Source: Gemmataceae bacterium
GTDB taxonomy: Bacteria > Planctomycetota > Planctomycetia > Gemmatales > Gemmataceae
Reading direction: 5' to 3'
Assembly: GCA_009691845.1 (NCBI GenBank)
Contig: SIAJ01000030.1
Span: 1 to 55,459, forward strand
Length of the DNA: 55,459 bases
This document shows, piece by piece, positions 42,805-50,935 of this stretch. Position numbers and translations under genes: made by a program. The notes under the pieces are model-generated. The model searched no databases. It worked only from the letters and a program-made list of their open reading frames with translations, and was not told the DNA's origin. Each line of letters begins with the position of its first letter. The first letter of the stretch is position 1.

Positions 42805-43950
42805 TTACGGCGTTCCGTGCTTCACGCACCGGAAGCCCGCGTGGCTGGCGGCATCATTGGGTGGGTTGTGGTCCCTGGCGGCTGGGAGATAACGCCGGCA
42901 GTATTCGTCGGCACACAGGAATGACCCGCCACGCCGCACTTTCGCTTGCTGATTGGTATCTCGGCCCGCGACGCCGGACTCCGGGCCTTTCGGGTTGTTC
43001 TTCGGGCTCGTGTGATAGTAGGTGCCCGCGTACCAGTCGGAACACCACTCCCACACGTTGCCGGACATGTCGTGCAGTCCGTAGCCATTCGGCGGGTACG
43101 TTCCGACCGGCGAGGTATCTCGATAGCCGTCGGCTGCCGAATCCTGGCCGGGGAACTTGCCCTGAAATGAGTTCGCGTACCACTTGCCGCCGGTCCCTTG
43201 TTTCTGGCTTCCCCAACAGAATTCTTGCTTCTCGAGGCCGCCTCGCGCTGCGAATTCCCACTCCGCTTCGGTCGGCAAGCGTCGGCCCGCCCATTCGCAA
43301 TAGGCAACCGCGTCGTGCCAGGAGATATGCACGACCGGGTGATTCATGCGCTCCTTGATGTTGCTCAATGGTCCTTCCGGATGTTGCCAGTCTGCCCCGG
43401 CAATAAATTTCCACCAGACGGGGGGCGATCGATTCGGATCGATCCCCGCCGGCAGCCCGGACGGATCGAAACAAACGGAAAACGGCACACGCCGCTCCGG
43501 AGGAACATCGCCTTGTGCAAGTTCCTCGTCGGTCGGCGGCAGTTCCGCTGTGGTCTTGTATCCTGAGGCTCGAATAAAGGCTGCAAATTGTGCGTTGGTG
43601 ACTTCCGTCCGGTCCATCCAGAAGCCCGAGACGGCCACTTGGTGTGGAGGAGCGATGCCTTCGGGATCGTCATCCGAGCCCATCCAGAACGGACCGCCGG
43701 GAATCCAAACCATGCCTTCCGGTGCGGGGGAGACCGGAGTAGACGGCTGAATGAAAAAAGCATCAGCGGGTTCGGTCTTCTTCGAGAACAAGAGCGGGAG
43801 CAAGAACCTGAGGCCGATACCGAGGCCGAGGATCAGACACGCCACGGCAATCATCCAGGGACGATAAGATGGGGTGGCCTTGCGTTGCATCGGTCGCGTC
43901 ATGTGTGACACCGAGGTTCGTAATTCAGCGAGGGAGTTCTTGCTGTTCAC
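42805..43950 (-). CDS. Formylglycine-generating-enzyme-like (SUMF1) protein, membrane anchored
   Basis: About 381 residues from a GTG at 43950; ATG 43902 and ATG 43890 are alternatives because no start has a clear signal. One membrane helix (MIAVACLILGLGIGLRFLLP) anchors an outer SUMF1 domain: MVWIPGGPFWMGSDDDPEGI, VSGFWMDRTEVTNAQFAAFI, HPVVHISWHDAVAYCEWAGR, RLPTEAEWEFAARGG, MSGNVWEWCSDW. The active-site pair is present in RRGGSFLCADEYCRRYLPAA. Most bacterial SUMF1-like proteins lack it, so real sulfatase maturation is possible. No sulfatase lies nearby. Confidence 0.88.
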   Translation of the reverse strand: MNSKNSLAELRTSVSHMTRPMQRKATPSYRPWMIAVACLILGLGIGLRFLLPLLFSKKTEPADAFFIQPSTPVSPAPEGMVWIPGGPFWMGSDDDPEGIAPPHQVAVSGFWMDRTEVTNAQFAAFIRASGYKTTAELPPTDEELAQGDVPPERRVPFSVCFDPSGLPAGIDPNRSPPVWWKFIAGADWQHPEGPLSNIKERMNHPVVHISWHDAVAYCEWAGRRLPTEAEWEFAARGGLEKQEFCWGSQKQGTGGKWYANSFQGKFPGQDSAADGYRDTSPVGTYPPNGYGLHDMSGNVWEWCSDWYAGTYYHTSPKNNPKGPESGVAGRDTNQQAKVRRGGSFLCADEYCRRYLPAARDHNPPNDAASHAGFRCVKHGTP

Positions 43951-43991
43951 TCTATGATCAACATATCCCGGTTGGCTCTTGGTCTCGAACT

Positions 43992-44750
43992 ATGACGCCG
44001 ATTCTTAATCTTTTGGCAACCGTCGGCAACTTCGCACACTTCGCGTGGCAGGCGTTGCTCGCTGCCGTTGCCGCGATTGCCAAGCCGAAGGACTGGTTGC
44101 TGCAACTTTACTCGGTGCTCATCGGAGCGCTGCCGCTCGGAACCGTCGCGGGGATTTCCCTGGGGGCCGTCGTCTGGCTGCACACGTATTCGGCCCTCAA
44201 GCGCTCGGGGACCGAGGAGTACCTGCCCACCGTTCTTGCGGCGGCGGTGCTGTTGGAGTTGGCCCCTATCGGTGCCGGTTTGATCGTGGCGGCCCGCACG
44301 GGGGCCAGCCTCGGTGCGGAACTCGGAGCCATGAAACAAGGCGAGCAACTCGACGCCCTGGAACTGCTTGGCCTACCGCCGATGCGGGTGCTGGTTGGTC
44401 CACGTGTGTTGGCCTGCATTCTGGCTCTGCCGTTGTTGCACGTGTTCATCGCGGTGCTCGCCCTCATGAGCGGCTACGTTGCGGAGAACATGGTGGGTAG
44501 CACGAACTGGCAGAGATTTTACGAGGCGTCGTTCCGGGAGTTGTACCCGCACGAAGTGATCCCGGCGGCACTCAAGACGGCCGTGTTCGGCTTCCTGATT
44601 GGCGTGTCGGGTTGTTATTACGGAATGAAGGCTGAGGGTGGAACCGAGGGCGTCGGCCGGGCCGCGACCGCGGGCGTGGTGGCCGCATGCCTGCTGGTGC
44701 TGGCGGCAGATGTGCTGCTGGTGGGGCTGATACAGGTGCTGGTTGCGTAG
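43992..44750 (+). CDS. MlaE-family ABC transporter permease
   Basis: About 252 residues with five to six membrane segments in the MlaE/Ttg2B layout: VLIGALPLGTVAGISLGAVV, the conserved loop with ELAPIGAGLIVAARTGASLG, AELGAMKQGEQLDALELLGL, RVLACILALPLLHVFIAVLA and a conserved end (GCYYGMKAEGGTEGVGRAAT). MlaE permeases move phospholipids between inner and outer membrane with MlaD and MlaF partners. Neither partner gene lies in the window, so they must be elsewhere. Confidence 0.88.
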   Translation: MTPILNLLATVGNFAHFAWQALLAAVAAIAKPKDWLLQLYSVLIGALPLGTVAGISLGAVVWLHTYSALKRSGTEEYLPTVLAAAVLLELAPIGAGLIVAARTGASLGAELGAMKQGEQLDALELLGLPPMRVLVGPRVLACILALPLLHVFIAVLALMSGYVAENMVGSTNWQRFYEASFRELYPHEVIPAALKTAVFGFLIGVSGCYYGMKAEGGTEGVGRAATAGVVAACLLVLAADVLLVGLIQVLVA

Positions 44751-44761
44751 GAATGCGCAAG

Positions 44762-44790
44762 TCCGAGCCGCGCACGCAGCGCGGCTCGGA
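44762..44790. terminator. Hairpin between convergent genes
   Basis: A perfect 12-bp stem TCCGAGCCGCGC/GCGCGGCTCGGA with loop ACGCA, between the MlaE stop and the stop of the convergent gene at 44796. There is no T run, so this is a probable rather than certain terminator. Confidence 0.6.
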
Positions 44791-44795
44791 TAAGT

Positions 44796-45383
44796 TCACG
44801 CCGGGCAGAGAAGTTCCAGCACCGCGATCGCGGGGCGGTCGTCGCAGAAGATTACGCCGGTGCGGCCATAAAGGGTCGAACTGTCCGCGAGGCCCAACTG
44901 TTGCATCAGCGTCGGGCCGGGTTGCACCTTCAAGAATGCCGTTGGCTCGATCCGGCGCAGCACGTTGTGATCGATCAGCACGCGCCCGAGCGGGGTCTTC
45001 TCGGCAACGATCGCATCGCGAACTGGTTCGGGTAGGCAACCGAGATCGATTCGCACGAGCCCGTATTGAACGATGCGGTCCGTTCCTCGAAGAGTGAGAA
45101 CGATGCGGCGATAGTAGGAATCGCCCCCGGCATCGCGACCGGATTCGAGCACGCGGACATCGACCGGGGATTTGTAAAACTCCTCGACGACCACCGTCAT
45201 GTGCAACGAATGCGCGAGGAGTTCGCGGTAGGGGTCGGGAATATCCGTAGCGGGAATCATCGTGGCCGTGGAATCGGCGGGCCACAGTACCGAATCGACC
45301 GTCACGAGGGGAAACAAGTTCGGAGTACTCGGTACTGAATATTCAGTACCGAGTGCCGAGTGCTGAGGTGGAGTAGACATCAT
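44796..45383 (-). CDS. Chorismate-lyase-like (UbiC/DUF98-fold) protein
   Basis: Up to 195 residues. The core (residues 45-190) resembles chorismate pyruvate-lyase-like proteins: HSLHMTVVVEEFYKSPVDVR, YYRRIVLTLRGTDRIVQYGL, VRIDLGCLPEPVRDAIVAEK, TPLGRVLIDHNVLRRIEPTA and LYGRTGVIFCDDRPAIAVLE. Chorismate lyase makes 4-hydroxybenzoate, a quinone precursor. It lies 14 bases from a polyprenyl diphosphate synthase on the same strand. The first 20 codons are formed by a large palindrome, so a downstream start such as ATG or GTG near residue 40 is possible. Confidence 0.6.
   Translation of the reverse strand: MMSTPPQHSALGTEYSVPSTPNLFPLVTVDSVLWPADSTATMIPATDIPDPYRELLAHSLHMTVVVEEFYKSPVDVRVLESGRDAGGDSYYRRIVLTLRGTDRIVQYGLVRIDLGCLPEPVRDAIVAEKTPLGRVLIDHNVLRRIEPTAFLKVQPGPTLMQQLGLADSSTLYGRTGVIFCDDRPAIAVLELLCPA
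45327..45354. repeat. Perfect 28-bp palindrome inside the start of the chorismate-lyase-like gene
   Basis: The arms ACTCGGTACTGAAT and its complement meet at the centre without a loop. The palindrome falls on codons 10-20 of the annotated frame. Either the repeat has inserted in the gene start or the real start is downstream. Confidence 0.65.
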
Positions 45384-45397
45384 TCCGATCCCGGAAC

Positions 45398-47251
45398 TCA
45401 GGACCTCGCCACCAACGACTGAAACTGAGCCGGTAATCCCAATTGAACGGCGATGGACTTGGGTTCCTCTTCAGGAATGGCCGGCTTCTCCAGAACTGTG
45501 TCCACAAGGTAGTAGAGCAACTCGCGGAATTCAGCCGGCTCGATTGCGTCGGCGATAGTCTCGGCACGGGCCCGGTACTTGTCGACCAGGGCATCCGCTT
45601 TCGTGAACACCTTGGCCTTGCGGTACAGAGTTCGCACGCGCTCCACGGTATCGGTCGCGGCCGTATCGTCTTCGGAGGAATGTTCGCGAGCGGCGGCAAT
45701 CAGGCCGAGCAACTCGGACTTTTCGGGTGCGGAGAGCCCTTCGAGAGCCAGGGCGAGCAAAAGCGTCGGCCGAGCGGCCAGCACGTCCTGCCCGGCAACG
45801 AGTTTGTTGTCCCCGTCCTCGGCCCAATCCTTGAGGTCATTGAGAATCTGGAACGCGACCCCCAGGTTGCGGCTGAAGTCGCCGACGGCCTTCTCGTAGG
45901 CTTCGGCCGGACCAGCGAGACGAACGCCCGAATACAGTGCCGCCTCGAATGCCGGCGAGGTTTTCAGCGCGTAAATTTTCAACGCATCGAGAGGCGAAAG
46001 GGCTTTGTTCTCGGCATCGCGCCAGAGCAGTTCGGCACCTTGGCCTTCGGAAAGCTTCAGGTGCGAGTCGGCCATCTTGTCGAGAATATCCGCGGCGACT
46101 TCGGCGCCGAGCACCTTGCGTTCCCGGCTCACCAGGCGATAGCCAAGGCCGATGAGGTAATCGCCCACGTTGATCGCGGTGCCGATGCCGTACTCGCGGT
46201 GCAGTGTCGGCGAGCCATAGCGGTAGGAGTCGTCGTCTTCGATGTCGTCGTGAACGAGCGAGGCCTTGTGGAACGACTCGATGGCGAGAGCGGTTCGCTT
46301 CACGGATTCCGGAAGATTCAAGCCTTCGAGGGAGAGAGTGCCCTTGCCTCCCGTGAGTGCATCGTAGGCGGCCAGCGTGATGAGTGGCCGCGAACGCTTG
46401 CCCCCTTTGGCCAGGAAGTCGTAGGCAATCGCTTCGTGTTGACCCAGCGGGTCGTTGGTTGGTTCGTTGGCCTTGTTCACGCGCGATCGCGGCGCCAGGA
46501 GCGACAGTTCCGGTGGCTCGAACATCGCGTTGGCAGCCCGCATCAGATGCACGTAGCTCTTGGTCGCCTGCGGAATCGGCTCGCTCTTCAGGTCGATCAT
46601 GTCGAACACCCAGTCGTTATCGACTGAAGTGCTCTTGCAGTTGCTCGACAGCAACGGCGCGGCCACGCAGGGGATGCCGGACAATAGGATCTTGTCGAAA
46701 GCTTTTTCCAGCACGTTCAGGCAGGCGACGCCGACGATCGCATCGACATGGCCCGAGACGATGATCTTCAGAACGATCGGCGTCCCTTCGGAGACGAGCA
46801 CCTTGTAGCCGAGCGCCTCGGCCTTGCCCTTGAAGTCCGCGACGGAACAGGCCCCGCATTTTTCGCAGTCGAGCCCGAATTCGTCGTAGTCGGCCGGGCA
46901 GCCTTCGGCGTTCTTCAGGCAGTGCGGAACCAGCAGCAGGCGGCGATTAAATGGGATCGCAGCGACCTGCTCACGCCAGAATTCGTTCGCCAGACAAACG
47001 AGAGTGAAGCCGAGATACTGATCTCCCAACCCCAGCTGACCGAGCAAGATTGACGAATGGGAACGGAATTCGTCCTTGGTCAGCGGTCGGGACTTGTCGA
47101 TGGGCTTGATGTAGACGGCCGCCGCATCCCGGATTTGGTCGCGGAGCGACCGCGTTTCCGGAACGACTTTAAACTGGGCCGTATTCGCCTTTTTCGATTT
47201 CAGTTCTGGCGGGGCGCTTGGGAGGGCCTCGGTGTCGAGCATCGTCGGCAC
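45398..47251 (-). CDS. DUF116 domain fused to polyprenyl diphosphate synthase
   Basis: A 617-residue protein starting with GTG 47251 behind AAAGGAA. Residues 85-250 match DUF116: LLLVPHCLKNAEGCPADYDE, FGLDCEKCGACSVADFKGKA, EALGYKVLVSEGTPIVLKII, VDAIVGVACLNVLEKAF, with six or more Cys. Residues 280-600 are a trans-isoprenyl synthase: FLAKGGKRSRPLITLAAYDA and the first Asp-rich motif SLVHDDIEDDD. The second, ILNDLKDWAEDGDNKLVAGQ, has Asn in place of the first Asp. Family members build C15-C50 diphosphates for carotenoids or quinone tails. The chorismate-lyase-like gene follows closely, supporting quinone or lipid synthesis. Confidence 0.85.
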   Translation of the reverse strand: MPTMLDTEALPSAPPELKSKKANTAQFKVVPETRSLRDQIRDAAAVYIKPIDKSRPLTKDEFRSHSSILLGQLGLGDQYLGFTLVCLANEFWREQVAAIPFNRRLLLVPHCLKNAEGCPADYDEFGLDCEKCGACSVADFKGKAEALGYKVLVSEGTPIVLKIIVSGHVDAIVGVACLNVLEKAFDKILLSGIPCVAAPLLSSNCKSTSVDNDWVFDMIDLKSEPIPQATKSYVHLMRAANAMFEPPELSLLAPRSRVNKANEPTNDPLGQHEAIAYDFLAKGGKRSRPLITLAAYDALTGGKGTLSLEGLNLPESVKRTALAIESFHKASLVHDDIEDDDSYRYGSPTLHREYGIGTAINVGDYLIGLGYRLVSRERKVLGAEVAADILDKMADSHLKLSEGQGAELLWRDAENKALSPLDALKIYALKTSPAFEAALYSGVRLAGPAEAYEKAVGDFSRNLGVAFQILNDLKDWAEDGDNKLVAGQDVLAARPTLLLALALEGLSAPEKSELLGLIAAAREHSSEDDTAATDTVERVRTLYRKAKVFTKADALVDKYRARAETIADAIEPAEFRELLYYLVDTVLEKPAIPEEEPKSIAVQLGLPAQFQSLVARS

Positions 47252-47546
47252 GGCGGATTCCTTTGGTCGCGAACGGAGGGCAAGCCTCCCGGGGGCGGGC
47301 TGTCAGCTTAGAAGAGTATAGCAAGGTCCCAGGGTCCGGGACCGGGCAAGTCCACTAAAAGAGGAAACCCCGAACCCTGCACATGGTATCGGCCTGCGGG
47401 TTGGACGAATGGGAGGGGGCGGGTATTCGGTGAAACGCTCGACTGACGCTCTGCGGGGGAGGCCGGCTGGCCAGAACGGGCTCTGGCCCAAGGGACCCAC
47501 GCTCGCATTCGCCGCATCGCGTCAAACGATCGCATCCGTGGGGAAC

Positions 47547-49262
47547 TCAAAACCCATACTGCATGCCGAACCAAGCGGCGTACGGTCTTGCATTTTCGAA
47601 CGGGCCGGGTCGTTTGTTCTCGGCCAGCAAGATCAGGTAGAGTTCCAGGTTTTTGGCAGCCATATATGTGGTCTTGAGCAGCATTCGATTGGTCGGCTGG
47701 TCGTGGACCGTATTGCCGATTTCTTCCGGGGTGTAACGGCCGCAACTCAAATCCACGAGCCAATCGTCGGCTCGATAAGAAACGCCCAGATACGCACCCC
47801 GGCCATTGATGGGCTTGTCGTCTCCCTTGAAGACATCGCGGCCATACAGGCTGCGAATGCCCAGTTTCTTCGGATCGTACGACGCATGGTTCTCGGCGTC
47901 ACGCAAGAAGCCGTGCTGATCCATCACGGCTTCGCCGTAGATCAAGAAGGAACCCAATGAGACGCTGCCGTCGATGCCGAACAAATTATTGTAGCGCTTC
48001 AGATATTCGGAGCCGATGCCGTCCTGGATCTTGGCGGAGATGCCGGCCGTCCAGGTTTGCTCCTCGACTCCCCAACGAGTGACCACGGCTTTACTGGAGT
48101 TCGTGTCCAGGTTTGGCTCGCCATTCACGATCGCGAAGTCGATGACGAACGGGTCCGGAGCATAGCGGAAGAACATGCCCGTTTCCACGAAGCCGATCAC
48201 TTCCGTGCGGATAAAGGGGGCATCGTGCATCGAGTTCGTGAACATCGGCGATTGATAGCGGCCGAAAGGCGTCCGCGAACGACCGAGACGAACCGACATG
48301 TCGTCGTATCTCGCCTCCACGAACATTTGGAACACTTGAAACGGTTCGACGTCGAAGTTCGTGCGATACAGGTCGCGATCCTTGTCGCTCAGAAAGGACG
48401 TGCCATAGGGCATGTTCAGGAAGAACTCGCCCTGCGTTGAGACAATCCAGTCTCCCGTGCGCGAAACGAACGACGGCCGCAGCACGCCTTCGCCACCGAA
48501 CGTGCTTTCCACTCCGGACCATTTGAGACGCTGATCGTCGCGGAAGTAGCCACGAAATGCGCCGTCCACCTGGATGGCGGAGTCCGGTCCCACTCGGTGT
48601 TGGAACATGTCCCCATCGGCCCATTTGCCCCTTACAAGATCCGCATGTCCGAACAGTGCGCCCGCACCGGGGATACTGTAATTGATCGTTTGCAGGTCGA
48701 GGTAGAGCGGCCGGTACACGGGCGCAGGAGTCAGTGCTCCTCCCGGTACAGGTGCATTGGCTGATCCCTCGAGAGATTCCGGGCTCGGCGGCGAAGGCAG
48801 CGGTTCGGCCTTCAGCACGTCCAGGCTTTTCGGCAATTGCTCGGCACCTGCGGTTTCGAGTTCGGAACGGTCCATCTCCACGCGTGTTCGGCGGCGTGGC
48901 TGCTTCGGCACTTCGATTTGGATCTCGTCTTCCTCACTCGGCTTGAGTTGTAGCAGTGGGCGGGTCGGAACAGTTTCCTTCCGAGCCCCCACAGGCTCGA
49001 CGTCCGAACGCTCAATCTCGACACGAGTCGGCCGGCTGGGGAGCAGCGGAGCTTCGATCTCGCTCTCTTGCTCCTCGATCGCCTTGGGCTGGAGCTTCGG
49101 CCGTGCTTCTGGCCGTGACGTTTTCTTGGGCGGTGAATCCGGCCGAGGCGCGTTCTCCTCGATGGCCGGCGGAGTGAGCTTGATTGGTGGGTCGCCCGGT
49201 TCCTGCGCGAAAGCTGTGACGCTGGCAAAGCACAGAACGAACGGGGCGAATGCGTACTTCAT
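47547..49262 (-). CDS. Outer-membrane beta-barrel (porin-like) protein with Pro/Glu-rich N-terminal region
   Basis: About 571 residues from ATG 49262 (49268 gives two more). A signal peptide (MKYAFAPFVLCFASVTAFAQ) precedes about 150 residues rich in Pro, Glu and Arg, with two near-repeats (PTRVEIERSDVEPVGARKE and RRTRVEMDRSELETAGAEQ). The remaining 390 residues look like amphipathic beta strands (SFVSRTGDWIVSTQGEFFLN, QMFVEARYDDMSVRLGRSRT, MFFRYAPDPFVIDFAIVNGE) ending in a C-terminal Phe (FGMQYGF), the usual barrel-insertion signal. No substrate can be named. It stands alone between two spacers. Confidence 0.75.
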   Translation of the reverse strand: MKYAFAPFVLCFASVTAFAQEPGDPPIKLTPPAIEENAPRPDSPPKKTSRPEARPKLQPKAIEEQESEIEAPLLPSRPTRVEIERSDVEPVGARKETVPTRPLLQLKPSEEDEIQIEVPKQPRRRTRVEMDRSELETAGAEQLPKSLDVLKAEPLPSPPSPESLEGSANAPVPGGALTPAPVYRPLYLDLQTINYSIPGAGALFGHADLVRGKWADGDMFQHRVGPDSAIQVDGAFRGYFRDDQRLKWSGVESTFGGEGVLRPSFVSRTGDWIVSTQGEFFLNMPYGTSFLSDKDRDLYRTNFDVEPFQVFQMFVEARYDDMSVRLGRSRTPFGRYQSPMFTNSMHDAPFIRTEVIGFVETGMFFRYAPDPFVIDFAIVNGEPNLDTNSSKAVVTRWGVEEQTWTAGISAKIQDGIGSEYLKRYNNLFGIDGSVSLGSFLIYGEAVMDQHGFLRDAENHASYDPKKLGIRSLYGRDVFKGDDKPINGRGAYLGVSYRADDWLVDLSCGRYTPEEIGNTVHDQPTNRMLLKTTYMAAKNLELYLILLAENKRPGPFENARPYAAWFGMQYGF

Positions 49263-49445
49263 GGGCATGTCGGAGATCCAAGCAGGCCGATTCGTCCGGT
49301 TCTAACGAACCTTCCCTACAACAATCGGCACATCCATGCACTCGCTGCAATGGGAATTGGCAGATGCGCCGATTCGCGGATCGAAGAGCTTGCCCAAAAT
49401 CGCTAAATCACCGGGACAACGATTTCACGACCCGAGAAACTCAAC

Positions 49446-50087
49446 ATGCGCTCTCTACTCCTGGCGATGACATTCGCATCCCTCACATTCGCGGCCGAGA
49501 AGGCCCAACTCATCACGTTCGGCAAGTCTGAGTTGGGGAAACTCCCGGACGGCTGGACCGCCGCGAAAACCGGCGAAGGCGAAGGTAGCGTCTGGAAGGT
49601 CACGGCCGACAATTCGGCACCCGGCAAAACGGGACACGTCCTCACGCAAACGGCCGCCGGTCCGAATCGCCTGTTCAACGTGTGCGTGTCGAACACGAGT
49701 TCCTTCCTCGATGGCGACCTGACGGTTCATGTCAAAGCGGTTGCGGGCGAGATCGATCAAGGCGGCGGATTGGTGTGGCGGTACATCGATGCCAACAATT
49801 ACTACGTCTGTCGCTTCAACCCGCTGGAGAAGAACTTCCGGCTCTACGCCGTGAAAGAGGGCAAGCGGAAGGAACTCGCCTCGAAAGACAAAATCGAGCT
49901 GAACAAGCCGACGGAATTCCGTGTTTCGGTCCATCACAACGGCAATAAGATCCTGTGCGAGCTGGACAAGAACCACAAACTCGAGGCGACCGACGACGCG
50001 TTTCCAAAGGCCGGAAAGGTTGGCTTCTGGACCAAGGCCGATGCGGTGACCTCGTTCGATTCTTTGGACATCATTCCAAAAAAGTGA
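49446..50087 (+). CDS. Secreted concanavalin-like (DUF1080-related) protein
   Basis: A 213-residue protein with a signal peptide (MRSLLLAMTFASLTFAAEKA) and one concanavalin-type beta-sandwich: LPDGWTAAKTGEGEGSVWKV, FNVCVSNTSSFLDGDLTVHV, GGGLVWRYIDANNYYVCRFN, FRVSVHHNGNKILCELD, GKVGFWTKADAVTSFDSLDI. It is a shorter relative of the DUF1080 protein at 15499. It lies 30 bases before rex on the same strand. No catalytic residues are known for this form. Confidence 0.78.
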   Translation: MRSLLLAMTFASLTFAAEKAQLITFGKSELGKLPDGWTAAKTGEGEGSVWKVTADNSAPGKTGHVLTQTAAGPNRLFNVCVSNTSSFLDGDLTVHVKAVAGEIDQGGGLVWRYIDANNYYVCRFNPLEKNFRLYAVKEGKRKELASKDKIELNKPTEFRVSVHHNGNKILCELDKNHKLEATDDAFPKAGKVGFWTKADAVTSFDSLDIIPKK

Positions 50088-50117
50088 GCGCAGCCAACTC
50101 GTTGCCCGAAAGCGCTG

Positions 50118-50753
50118 ATGACCGACGAATCTCGACCACCGCGTGCCACCGCCGCCCGGCTCAGTTTGTATCTGCGCTGCCTGGAAGGTTGGCTCCGGGC
50201 CGGTCAGCAATCGGCTTCCAGCCACGATTTGGCACAAGCCCTCCTTCTGGGCGATGCTCAAGTTCGTAAAGATCTGGCGTACCTCGGCGGTCTCGGTCGC
50301 CGGGGTGTGGGGTACAAGACGGCGACACTGATTGCCGCGATTCACAAGGCCTTGGGCATCGATCGCGAATGGCCGGTGGTCGTGCTGGGAGCGGGCAACC
50401 TGGCCAGGGCGTTGCTTCGCTATCGCGGCTTCAAGGATCGTGGCTTCCGGATCGTTGGCTTGTTCGATTCGGACCCGCACTTGATCGGCCAGAAAGTCGA
50501 TGGCCAGGAAGTCTTCCCGGCGAGCGAGTTGCGACGTCGCGTTGCGGAAACGAAAGCGGAGTTTGGCGTGATTGCCGTGCCCTCGGAGTCGGCCCAGGAA
50601 GTTGCGGACACTCTGGTGAAGGCCGGGATTCGCGGCATTCTCAACTTCGCTCCAGCCCTGTTGCGGTTGCCCAAGGGACTGGCGGTTGTGAATGTAGACT
50701 TGACGATCCAACTCGAGCAACTGGCGTTTCAGGTGCTCGCGGGAGCGGAGTAA
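50118..50753 (+). CDS. rex: Redox-sensing transcriptional repressor Rex
   Basis: A 211-residue NADH/NAD+-responsive repressor. The N-terminal winged helix has SSHDLAQALLLGDAQVRKDL and the wing LGRRGVGYK. The Rossmann domain has VVVLGAGNLARALLRYRGF (the usual Gly after LGAGN-L is Ala here), GLFDSDPHLIGQKVDGQEVF, FGVIAVPSESAQEVADTLVK and GIRGILNFAPALLRLPKGLA. Rex represses fermentation and respiration genes when NADH is low. Its targets cannot be read from the window, and I found no clear Rex operator near these genes. The oxidoreductase at 50936 follows after a repeat. Confidence 0.9.
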   Translation: MTDESRPPRATAARLSLYLRCLEGWLRAGQQSASSHDLAQALLLGDAQVRKDLAYLGGLGRRGVGYKTATLIAAIHKALGIDREWPVVVLGAGNLARALLRYRGFKDRGFRIVGLFDSDPHLIGQKVDGQEVFPASELRRRVAETKAEFGVIAVPSESAQEVADTLVKAGIRGILNFAPALLRLPKGLAVVNVDLTIQLEQLAFQVLAGAE

Positions 50754-50770
50754 ACGGTCGCTGAAAGGAG

Positions 50771-50896
50771 TCGGCACACCTCGTGTGCCGAATGTCCGTA
50801 CCTGGAGAGTGTGTGACCATTTGTTTCCGCCCATTGTGGACGTTCGAATTCTTAGGCTCTCCGAGAGCTGAAAATCGGCACGCGGAGTGTGCCGAC
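50771..50896. repeat. Two palindromes of the GTCGGCACAC family
   Basis: TCGGCACAC/GTGTGCCGA stands at 50771-50791 and an imperfect relative (TCGGCACGC...GTGTGCCGA) near 50875-50896, in opposite orientations about 100 bases apart. They fill the space between rex and the next gene. Confidence 0.65.
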
Positions 50897-50935
50897 TACT
50901 ATGGGCGGCTCGTCCGCATCAGATGAGGTAAGCCG

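Noticed and set aside
47547..49262. Tail or baseplate protein linked to the capsid module
   Set aside because: It has a signal peptide, a barrel pattern and a terminal Phe, and lies on the other strand, which fits an outer-membrane protein.
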